Positions 1 through 7,435 of a stretch of 14,047 bases of DNA are shown piece after piece. Numbering within the stretch: position 1 is the stretch's first letter; every line of letters begins with the position of its first letter. The notes below the pieces were generated by a model. The model was not told where the DNA came from and made no database searches. It saw only the letters and a program-made list of their open reading frames with translations. Source of the DNA: Bacteroidales bacterium (GTDB lineage Bacteria; Bacteroidota; Bacteroidia; Bacteroidales; JAGOPY01); the NCBI GenBank assembly GCA_030638325.1, contig DAOWEV010000043.1, positions 1 through 14,047 on the forward strand, in the 5' to 3' direction. Both the position numbers and the translations under genes were made by a program.

Positions 1-41
1 AGACTAATATGGTGAATGTTATGTATGGGATTAATGATTGC

Positions 42-122
42 GCCCCGGTGGGGCTCAGTGGATATGGCATATCATTAACCCCGAGCTACGCATGGGGTTG
101 CTGATTTACGCACCTTTGGTGC
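42..122. repeat. Cluster of four small hairpins, REP-like element
   Basis: Four inverted repeats lie within 81 bases: 42-54 (GCCCC, 3-nt loop, GGGGC), 61-73 (GATAT, loop GGC, ATATC), 77-99 (AACCCC, 11-nt loop, GGGGTT) and 110-122 (GCACC, loop TTT, GGTGC). Stems are perfect. Three loops are only 3 nt long. The arrangement resembles the mosaic REP-type intergenic elements found in many bacteria and, from memory, in Bacteroidota. No REP-associated transposase is in the window. A role in transcript 3'-end protection is possible but not shown. Confidence 0.6.
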
Positions 123-195
123 TCGAAAATTGTAAATTACAGATTACCTTTTTCTTTATGGGTGTCCTATTGCGGAAAACAGGAGATGTAGGGGG

Positions 196-286
196 AATGC
201 CACAGATTCACAGGTTTATTGTTTAAAAAAAATGCCACAGATTCACAGATTTACTGTTTGGGAAAATGCCACAGATTCACAGATTA
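196..286. repeat. Three copies of a 29-nt direct repeat (AATGCCACAGATTCACAG core)
   Basis: Copies start at 196, 231 and 265. The first two are 29 nt each and are separated by 6 A's. The third is 5 nt further on and runs only to 286. The core AATGCCACAGATTCACAG is identical in all three. Inside each copy the octamer CACAGATT is itself doubled (exact at 270-285), so the element has an 8-nt sub-period like the arrays beside it. There are no unique spacers of CRISPR length. Confidence 0.8.
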
Positions 287-287
287 T

Positions 288-472
288 CCCTCAGTCCCTT
301 AGTCCCTTAGTCGCCCCACATCTAAACTCTAAGCTCTCAACTCTCCCTCAGTCCCTCAGTCCCTTAGTCTCTCCGTCCTACCATCCTACCGTCCTATCGT
401 CCTACCGTCCTACCATCCTACCATCCTACCGTCCTATCGTCCTATCGTCCTACCGTCCTACCGTCCTACCAT
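288..472. repeat. Octamer tandem arrays: CCCTYAGT then CCTAYCRT
   Basis: Three CCCTYAGT units occupy 288-311. After a degenerate stretch, three more (345-368), one intermediate unit CTCTCCGT (369-376) and twelve CCTAYCRT units (377-472) follow without a break in 8-nt phase, giving 16 consecutive octamers over 345-472. Among the twelve, three variants occur: CCTACCAT, CCTACCGT and CCTATCGT. They differ only by transitions. Read on the minus strand every octamer of the twelve contains TAG, and because 8 is not a multiple of 3 all three frames close at once. The first such TAG (466-468) is the stop codon of the LamG gene. Confidence 0.9.
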
Positions 473-3400
473 CCCACAGTCACCTGATAACCAGTGGTTA
501 TTGTGAGTGTGCCGGATGCATCTAAATTCAACTCAATCACCTCGAAGGTTGAATTAATCGTGATGTTATGTTCAACCCTGACCCTGGCCCAGTTGTGTTC
601 AGGTGTATTTTGGTCGGCTGCCCAGATACTGCTAGTTTCCCAGTTACCATTGGCAATGGTATAAAATGGAAGAGGGGCTGTTGATACGATGCGGTTGGCT
701 TCAATCATGTTGATAAGTGTGCCGTTGTTATTATTGATCCGGTCGTACACTATTTCCCCGGAATATTCATCCAGTCGCCAGTAACCGGACAGGCCTTCTT
801 CATTGCCTGTAATGGTATGGCACATGTCAAACTGAATATCTTCCTGGCCTCTTGCATGGTCCCAGATGCGGATCTCATCGATGTTGCCCTTATAGAAGTA
901 CGTTTCATTGCGGCGCCCCCCAAAGGTGATGTCCTGGGTTGTCATGATCATCTGGCCATGATTTGCGGTACCTTTATAAATGCCATCCACGAACAGTGTC
1001 ATGGTGTTCCCATTAAAGGTTCCCGCCACATGGTGCCAGTTATTATCATTCCATTCACAAATTATTTCGCCCCGGCCCCCATCACAATATACACCAAAGA
1101 CAATACCCTGTGGATATGCTCCGGTTGCTGTCAGAAAGTACCAGTTATTTAGGGAACTCCTGCCCTTATCAATAACACCCTTATAAGCTCCGGGCTGGCT
1201 GTTGCTGATCCAGAATTCAACAGTGAAATTCGGTGTAGTTAAGGCCGTATCTGCAGGAATGCGGACAAAATCATCAACCCCATCAAAATCCAGGGCATGA
1301 CCGGGTATTGAGTCGGGGTAATAATTTCCTCTGGCCAGAATATACTGGCAAAAATGGTTGATGTTGTCGAAAGTGGCAGTATTGGCAACAGGATCAATGG
1401 AAAATGCGCTATCGGCAATTACCCAGGGGCCATCCGAATTACTTGCCCGGCTGAATAATTTGATGCTGAATGGGTATTCAGCATCGTCGATTGTCAGGTC
1501 TTCATTGACGTGAAAAGTAAGCTCGGTATTGAAGAGCCCGCTACCGAAGTTATTGACTGCCCAGTATTGGGAGTCAAAAATATCGTAATCGCCCGGAGGG
1601 TTGAGGTTTGGGCTTAAGCTGATGCGTGTTACCGTTATAGGATCAGCGCCCGTTTTTACAATGAAGTACATATCCAGTCCTGTTGAACTAAAATCTACCG
1701 GGCCGGTAGTATTCACAACTCGCGTTATGCTGATGCCTTTCCCGGCCGGTATGGACGATTCGACCCAGGCAGTCGCAAGATCCATTTGTTCGAGAGTCCC
1801 CACAAGGTTACCAGCCACATCGGTAATTGTCGATCCGCCGCCCTCATTGCATTGCCAATAGTTAACCAGGCCTTCTTCCGACATATCGATGACGCGGTGC
1901 ATGCTTTCCCTGATTTGATCTGTCGACCGTGCATAGCTCCAGACCCTGATCTCATCAATTTTCCCATTCATGGTTTCACTGCTACTTCCAAACTCAAAGT
2001 CACCGCTGAGGGAGTACAATCCACCTGCCGGTATCTCTGTTTTTAATAAAACTCCGTTCAAATACAGGTTCATGGTGGTGCCATCGTAAGTACCGGCCAC
2101 ATGCAGCCACTCACCGGTGGTAAGTACGCTGTCGACCCTGATGCTAAAGTGATGTCCATTGGCTTTTTTTATATAGAAATGAAGCTCCCGGTATCCCCCA
2201 TAAACGGTTCCGTCATATCGCAATACTGCCACTTCAGGTTGGATTGTAATATATCTTTCAACTTTAGCCGGGAAGGCATTATGTTTGACCCATGCTTCGA
2301 TGGTTATGGCTGTGAGGTTTGTATCCATACCGCTTCCTAGTACATGGTCATTCACCCCATCAAAGGCAAGGGCATGTCCCGGAAGGCCCGAAAATGCCTT
2401 TTTCCGCCCGATAATGAACTGTCCAACATTGCTGATGTTTTCAAATTTCACCTTGTTATTGGCCGCATCCACATGGCGGGCCGAGTCAAGAAGCACCCAA
2501 TTAGTTGCCGAATTGGATTCACGTGTATAAAGTTTTATTTGCCCGGGATTACCCTCGTCGGCCGTAGTCAGGTCTTCGGCAATGGAAAAGTTCAGGTCGG
2601 CATTAAAGCTGCCATCTCCATAGCGATGTATCGCCCAGTACTGTGTATCAAATACGTCGGCGATATCCGGGGGAAGCAGATTGGGCGTAGTGTCAATTTC
2701 AGAAACCGTTATAGAAGCACCATTTTCCCAGCTAAAATCCATTGACAAACCTGTCCCGGTAAAATCAACTGTTCCCGGCTGTTCATTTTGAGTATTACTT
2801 GTACCCCCTCCAAAAGGGATACTTGAATTTACCCATTCAACGGGATCCGGATTATTGACCAGAGCTCCATAATTACCGCCAAATACATCTTTTGCAATTG
2901 TGCCTGAACCTTCGTTAAGTTGCAGGTAAGATAACAGGCCGGTTTCAGGATAAGAAAGGGTCAGGTGCATATTTTCCCTGATCTCAAAGTCAGTACGTGC
3001 TGTATTCCAAAACCTCAATTCATCAACCTTTCCCTTAAAATCATTGCCTGTAGTTACAGGGTCGGCATTTTGAATCAGTATTTCGGCAGGTCCTTTATTT
3101 CCCTGAATACCGTTGAGATAAAACACAATATATTCATCGGGAAGAGCCATGTGGTATACACAGCTAATATGGTTCCATTTGTTCCGGATAGTTGAAGTCT
3201 GGGCCTGTGCTACAGCAAGCAGGTCATTGTTATTTATACCAAATTCAAATAAAACAACATTGCTGGTATAAATCATTTTTAATTCCCATGCATTTCCCTT
3301 AGAAAAAATCGTGTAGTATCCATCTTCAACAGAATCAATATTCACCCAGAACTCTATAGTAAAAGTCGTATCGAAATCAAAGTTGCTTTCATTGGCCAAT

Positions 3401-6400
3401 TCAAGATGCCCACCGGTTCCGTTGAAGAAAAGGGCTGTGCCCGGGAAATAATCCAATGAATTTTTAGAGATGATAAACTGGCCAAAGTTGCTGATCGAAT
3501 CGAATGTGACGGTATTATTTTGTGCATCAACAGCGCTTGCCCGTTCAAGGAGTATCCAGGAAGTATCACTAGTGTTTTCACGGTTAAACAATAATATGTT
3601 TGAAGGGTTTAATTCATCATATTCTGTCAGTTCTTCATTAACTGTAAAGCTAAAGTTTGCACTGAAGTCCCCTGTGCCAAACTGGTTTACTACCCAGTAT
3701 TGACGACTAAAAGCTGTTTCAGCACCAAGGGGTTCAATATTCGGGACAGTATCAATCCGGCTTACTGTAACGGTATCTGTTCCTGTTTTAGAAAGAAAGT
3801 CCATTTCCATCCCTGTATTTATGAAAATCTTGTTGCCTGTTGAACTAATAATTTGGGTATTGCTTATTCCCTTTCCAAAGGGAATGGTTGAATTAACCCA
3901 ATCGTCATCGGTCATATTATGCAGTTTCCCCCTGTTGCCTCCCATAAGGTCTGCTAAACCATTTCCTTCACCAGCATTAAACTGCCAGTAACTAACCAGC
4001 CCGGGCATACTTTCGGGAAGGGTCAAATACATATTTTCGCGAATTTCCTGGTGTGACCTGACGACATCCCAAATACGGATTTCATCCAGAAGGCCTTTAT
4101 ATCTTTGTGTACCGTCAGGCGCAGCGATATGCAAAGGATCGGTATTAATCTGGATACTGCCTGGGAAATTTCCCTGTCTTGTTATTTCGCCGTTTATATA
4201 GGCTGTTAGCTCCCCATCGCTTGAAAATGTCCAGGCCACATGATACCATTTTCGGTATTCCATGTCATACTGAAACTCCCACCAACCGGTATTCGGGCCC
4301 GGCAGGTTGATCTGAAGTCCCTTACCTGTAATACTCTCAAGCTGATAATCCCATGACAGCCAATCAATATCCCCTTTTTTTAAAATAAAATAATTATGCA
4401 CCACAGGGTCGGCCTTTATCCATGCCTCAACCGTAATCGCATTGGAAATATTCAGGCTTGTGTCATTGCCACAATCTATCCAGTCATCAACTCCATCAAA
4501 ATCGAGGGCGGTTCCTGCAAAATCATCAGGAACCATTAAAATTTCGTATGCTCGCATATCAATCTGCCAATACAAAAAACGCGGGCCTCCTGATACATCA
4601 TAATCACCAACATCAGCGGTAGTGGTAGCAGGATCGCCTGTATTTATACACGGAGAATAGTTTTTCATGCTGAAGGGATGGTCGCCTGCTACAAGAAGTT
4701 GAGGGTTGGCATCAATATTATTTTCATAGTTCCCATTATAATTCCCACCTGCTCCTGTACCTGTAAAGGCATCTTTGCCGCCTTCTATATCACAATAATA
4801 GAAATCGGGGTCAGCGTCATAATTCTCAAGGTAAACCTGGTTGGGGATATTCCTATTCATGTTTCCGTAAAGGATGTTGTTCCTGAAAACAGGATCGGAA
4901 GCCAAAACATAAATTCCACCACCTTCACCATTCGAGGTATTGTTGCAGATAGTGTTATTCAGAAAAACAGGATTGGAATTATAATAAACAGAAATCCCGC
5001 CACCATAATCTAAGGCTGTGTTATCGTAAAAAAGGTTATTAATCAGGGTGAGGTTGGAGTTTGTCCTGCAATAGATGCCGCCCCCTATTTGGGTAAGGTT
5101 GTGGATTATCATATTGTTGGTAAGAATGGCATCCGAATTATAAAAATACATGGCGCCCCCTTTTGCACAGGCAATGTTGTTTTTAAAAAAGCAATAGGAT
5201 ATCAGTAATTTATTAAAACTATGTACATAAATAGCCCCTCCATAATCGTCGTCCCCCGAACCTGAACATGCATGCCCGTATTCAAAAACACAATGGACAA
5301 GCCTGGAAGTGTCGTTGGTTGACGATGTACCGTCAAATTGCAACCTGTCCCATCCTATATACGAGGTGCCAGTAAACTTTATTTTTTGATATTCGGTTCC
5401 CTGGGCAAGTATCCTGCCTTTTACATCGAGCTTGTAATGATGCTGGAAATAGATATATGCACCGGGCAAAACCTCCAGGGTAACGCCGTTGTCGATATAA
5501 ATATCGCCTGTTACAGTTATAGAATCGCACCAAATAACATCACTGGCAATATGCCCTTGTGCAAAAACACTGAAATTCCATTCTTCGGGATCAATGATGC
5601 CCTCAAAATCATTTCCAAAAGGATCTTTGAATGCACCCTTATCAATAAGGATATAATATTTTACACCGGGAAGAAAGCCAACCGATGGGGTTATGGTGAT
5701 TGTATCCGAACCGTTTCCTGTTACCTGGGACGATGGCAGGGTAATAGTTTCCAGGAGGGCATTTGTACAAACATGGTAAAATCTTATGCTTTTGTTTGTT
5801 ACTTCCCACACATCCTGGTTAAAAATCATCTGAAGTGTGCTGTTTTGGTGGGTAGTCCCGCCATCCGGCGGGGTCAGGTTAACAATACGGGGTGGCACCG
5901 TCCCTTCATGGCGTCCGAGAATAAACTGGCCAAAAGAGTTAATATTATTAAATGTTGCTGTATTCGACGCAGCATCAACTGCATTGGCAGGTGTAATCAA
6001 AGTCCAGCCACCAATACTATTTGCTGTCCGGCCGTAAAGTCTTACATTTGAAGGGTTGTTCTGGTCATCAGGAGTGAGGTCTTCGGCAATGGTAAAACTA
6101 AGGTTCGCCGTAAATGTACCGTTACCATAGCAGTTTCCAACCCAGTATTGGGAATCATATACAGTGTCGACAGTTGCAGGGGTTATATTCGGTATAGTGT
6201 CGATTCTGGATACAACAATTGTATCAGTCCCCGATTTTGCAGTAAAATCCATTGAAATGCCTGTTCCTGTAAAATCAATGTTCCCTGTTGAGCTGACAAT
6301 CTGAGTATTGCTTGCGCCATTTCCAAAGGGGATTGTTGATGCAATCCAGTCCTCATTGGCCATATTATAGAGTGTCCCATTATAACCCCCAACAATATCA

Positions 6401-7371
6401 TAAGCAGTTGTCCCGGTCCCATTATTAAACTGCCAATAGCCTACCAGGCCTGCTTCCGTGATAGAAAGGGGCAGATACATATGTTCGCGGATCTCAGTTT
6501 CAGTTCGTGCAATATTCCAGATACGAACTTCATCAATTTCGCCATCGAAATTATAAATATACCACATGCCGAAACAAACGTCATGGCTGCCGGTGTTCAA
6601 TGCTACATTGGATGAATCTGCCAATTCGCCATCATAATATAATCTGGCAGTTGTTCCGTCATAAGTAAGGCAGTAGTGATGCCAGTTATTTTTACTGTTT
6701 GGAAGAGTAACATCAAAATCGGCACCCCAAATTTGAACACGCCAATTGTTATCTGTAAACAGCGTTCTGAAAGAGAAATCCTGATAATCAGATCCTGTTG
6801 CTCCTGCCTGGAAAATTCCGCCGCCATTGAAACTTCCAGTATAAGCCCAGGCTTCAATAGTTCTGGGATTATTGCCGGTTATTTGCGGTTCAGAGCCACA
6901 ATTAACATAACCATAAGTTCCATCAAAATCCAGGGCAGTGCCGGGAAACCCATCATTATCCTTAATGGTGAAGTTCCAACACGTACTATCATATATACCG
7001 TCAAAATTTTGCCCGTTAAGATCGGAAAATGCAAGACTGTCAATTAAAACATAATAATTGCTGTTCATCACGAAATCATTAACCGGGTCAATATGAACTA
7101 ATGTTGAATCGGGCGTTACCAGCATGGTATTGCTTGCTGCAATTTGTTCAAACAAACTTCCATCCTGATTATAAATTGTAATATAACCTGATTGAACCAT
7201 TATTAAAGTATTGAATTCGATGATCAGTGTTGGATCAGTATTTGACAATTTATCATTATCCGCTGGAAAAAGGGAAACAATATTTGGTATGGGGTAACCC
7301 TGGAAGCTAAATGCTATTAATAAGGCTGCTATAAATACTGAAAGCAAAGTTTGTTTTTTCATTTTTTTCAT
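466..7371 (-). CDS. Giant exported multi-LamG / parallel beta-helix protein, C-terminus apparently truncated
   Basis: Probably a surface or secreted adhesive protein; no catalytic motif was seen. Numbered from the ATG at 7371, it has a signal peptide (MKKMKKQTLL start, hydrophobic to about residue 24), an SbsA/Big_5-type Ig domain (about 25-140), LamG1 (142-340), a beta-sandwich-like module A1 (348-488), a second Big_5 domain (492-605), and a right-handed parallel beta-helix (608-943) with recurring GGG/GGA-I/M-Y rungs and a closing IDMRAYE motif. Then come LamG2-A2, LamG3-A3, LamG4-A4 and LamG5 (2021-2228). Each LamG ends in an (I/V/L)DE(I/V/L)R(I/V/F)W motif. The last 70 residues begin a NGNWET..IWAA domain that breaks off at QVTVGW, where the stop TAG lies inside the octamer array. 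No T9SS sorting domain is present. I chose the ATG at 7371; an open TTG lies four codons upstream and another ATG three codons downstream. It lies 64 bp after the 2037-residue gene, without a promoter of its own that I can see, so co-transcription is likely. Confidence 0.93.
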   Translation of the reverse strand: MKKMKKQTLLSVFIAALLIAFSFQGYPIPNIVSLFPADNDKLSNTDPTLIIEFNTLIMVQSGYITIYNQDGSLFEQIAASNTMLVTPDSTLVHIDPVNDFVMNSNYYVLIDSLAFSDLNGQNFDGIYDSTCWNFTIKDNDGFPGTALDFDGTYGYVNCGSEPQITGNNPRTIEAWAYTGSFNGGGIFQAGATGSDYQDFSFRTLFTDNNWRVQIWGADFDVTLPNSKNNWHHYCLTYDGTTARLYYDGELADSSNVALNTGSHDVCFGMWYIYNFDGEIDEVRIWNIARTETEIREHMYLPLSITEAGLVGYWQFNNGTGTTAYDIVGGYNGTLYNMANEDWIASTIPFGNGASNTQIVSSTGNIDFTGTGISMDFTAKSGTDTIVVSRIDTIPNITPATVDTVYDSQYWVGNCYGNGTFTANLSFTIAEDLTPDDQNNPSNVRLYGRTANSIGGWTLITPANAVDAASNTATFNNINSFGQFILGRHEGTVPPRIVNLTPPDGGTTHQNSTLQMIFNQDVWEVTNKSIRFYHVCTNALLETITLPSSQVTGNGSDTITITPSVGFLPGVKYYILIDKGAFKDPFGNDFEGIIDPEEWNFSVFAQGHIASDVIWCDSITVTGDIYIDNGVTLEVLPGAYIYFQHHYKLDVKGRILAQGTEYQKIKFTGTSYIGWDRLQFDGTSSTNDTSRLVHCVFEYGHACSGSGDDDYGGAIYVHSFNKLLISYCFFKNNIACAKGGAMYFYNSDAILTNNMIIHNLTQIGGGIYCRTNSNLTLINNLFYDNTALDYGGGISVYYNSNPVFLNNTICNNTSNGEGGGIYVLASDPVFRNNILYGNMNRNIPNQVYLENYDADPDFYYCDIEGGKDAFTGTGAGGNYNGNYENNIDANPQLLVAGDHPFSMKNYSPCINTGDPATTTADVGDYDVSGGPRFLYWQIDMRAYEILMVPDDFAGTALDFDGVDDWIDCGNDTSLNISNAITVEAWIKADPVVHNYFILKKGDIDWLSWDYQLESITGKGLQINLPGPNTGWWEFQYDMEYRKWYHVAWTFSSDGELTAYINGEITRQGNFPGSIQINTDPLHIAAPDGTQRYKGLLDEIRIWDVVRSHQEIRENMYLTLPESMPGLVSYWQFNAGEGNGLADLMGGNRGKLHNMTDDDWVNSTIPFGKGISNTQIISSTGNKIFINTGMEMDFLSKTGTDTVTVSRIDTVPNIEPLGAETAFSRQYWVVNQFGTGDFSANFSFTVNEELTEYDELNPSNILLFNRENTSDTSWILLERASAVDAQNNTVTFDSISNFGQFIISKNSLDYFPGTALFFNGTGGHLELANESNFDFDTTFTIEFWVNIDSVEDGYYTIFSKGNAWELKMIYTSNVVLFEFGINNNDLLAVAQAQTSTIRNKWNHISCVYHMALPDEYIVFYLNGIQGNKGPAEILIQNADPVTTGNDFKGKVDELRFWNTARTDFEIRENMHLTLSYPETGLLSYLQLNEGSGTIAKDVFGGNYGALVNNPDPVEWVNSSIPFGGGTSNTQNEQPGTVDFTGTGLSMDFSWENGASITVSEIDTTPNLLPPDIADVFDTQYWAIHRYGDGSFNADLNFSIAEDLTTADEGNPGQIKLYTRESNSATNWVLLDSARHVDAANNKVKFENISNVGQFIIGRKKAFSGLPGHALAFDGVNDHVLGSGMDTNLTAITIEAWVKHNAFPAKVERYITIQPEVAVLRYDGTVYGGYRELHFYIKKANGHHFSIRVDSVLTTGEWLHVAGTYDGTTMNLYLNGVLLKTEIPAGGLYSLSGDFEFGSSSETMNGKIDEIRVWSYARSTDQIRESMHRVIDMSEEGLVNYWQCNEGGGSTITDVAGNLVGTLEQMDLATAWVESSIPAGKGISITRVVNTTGPVDFSSTGLDMYFIVKTGADPITVTRISLSPNLNPPGDYDIFDSQYWAVNNFGSGLFNTELTFHVNEDLTIDDAEYPFSIKLFSRASNSDGPWVIADSAFSIDPVANTATFDNINHFCQYILARGNYYPDSIPGHALDFDGVDDFVRIPADTALTTPNFTVEFWISNSQPGAYKGVIDKGRSSLNNWYFLTATGAYPQGIVFGVYCDGGRGEIICEWNDNNWHHVAGTFNGNTMTLFVDGIYKGTANHGQMIMTTQDITFGGRRNETYFYKGNIDEIRIWDHARGQEDIQFDMCHTITGNEEGLSGYWRLDEYSGEIVYDRINNNNGTLINMIEANRIVSTAPLPFYTIANGNWETSSIWAADQNTPEHNWARVRVEHNITINSTFEVIELNLDASGTLTITTGYQVTVGW
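473..735 (-). repeat. Paralogous gene-end copy 1 (direct repeat with 13786-14047)
   Basis: This segment encodes the end of LamG5 plus the NGNWET domain. It matches the segment at 13786-14047 in the same orientation, about 13.3 kb away. The translated segments share 57 of 84 residues by my hand count. The longest exact DNA match I found is the 20-mer at 527-546 and 13841-13860. Homology stops where the tandem arrays begin on each side. Confidence 0.8.
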
Positions 7372-7435
7372 TTTATTATCCAATTAAAATAACTTTAAGC
7401 TCTCTTTGCTTTAGTTCACTTTAAGTACTTAGTTA
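7372..7435. other. Short intergenic spacer between the two giant genes
   Basis: The gap is 64 bp, AT-rich, with no TAnnTTTG box and no terminator hairpin, which favours one transcript for both genes. The plus strand carries loosely repeated elements (CTTTAAG, CTTTAG, CTTTAAG, CTTAG) and a 10-nt palindrome TAAGTACTTA. Upstream of the chosen ATG there is only an A/T-rich stretch, as is normal for translation initiation in Bacteroidota. Confidence 0.55.

Larger units (their letters stand above)
1..465. other. Non-coding repeat-rich region downstream of the giant LamG gene
   Basis: No credible gene is present. The short open frames on the plus strand are translations of hairpins and tandem repeats. 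From left to right the region holds about 40 bases with nothing recognisable, a cluster of four small hairpins (42-122), a plain AT-rich stretch (about 123-195), three copies of a 29-nt repeat (196-286), and octamer arrays (288-311 and 345-472). It lies after the stop of the minus-strand gene, so it is its 3' flank. There is no hairpin followed by a T-run that would serve as a convincing intrinsic terminator. Confidence 0.8.

Noticed and set aside
196..286. CRISPR array
   Set aside because: Spacers are only 5-6 nt and not unique in the CRISPR sense; no cas gene nearby.
377..472. Octamer array as a phase-variation switch for the LamG gene
   Set aside because: The first unit already contains the stop, so changing unit number cannot alter the reading frame of this protein, and no coding sequence follows downstream in the window.
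38..525. Two plus-strand open frames (62 and 97 codons) over the left-hand intergenic region
   Set aside because: They translate hairpins and tandem repeats. The second is a 24-nt (8-residue) periodic product of the octamer array and then runs antisense into the real gene. No start signals or known protein features.
4545..5550. Pectate lyase-type enzyme
   Set aside because: The fold is suggested by the rung pattern, but I cannot point to catalytic residues, so no enzymatic function is claimed.
5338..6051. A 237-codon plus-strand open frame
   Set aside because: It lies wholly antisense to the beta-helix, Big_5 and A1 domain coding region, whose minus-strand product is clearly domain-rich. 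The antisense product has no recognisable features.
7372..7383. TTG as start of the 2301-residue protein
   Set aside because: It would add four residues (MDNK) before a typical MKKMKK signal peptide start. ATG at 7371 (or 7362) fits better.
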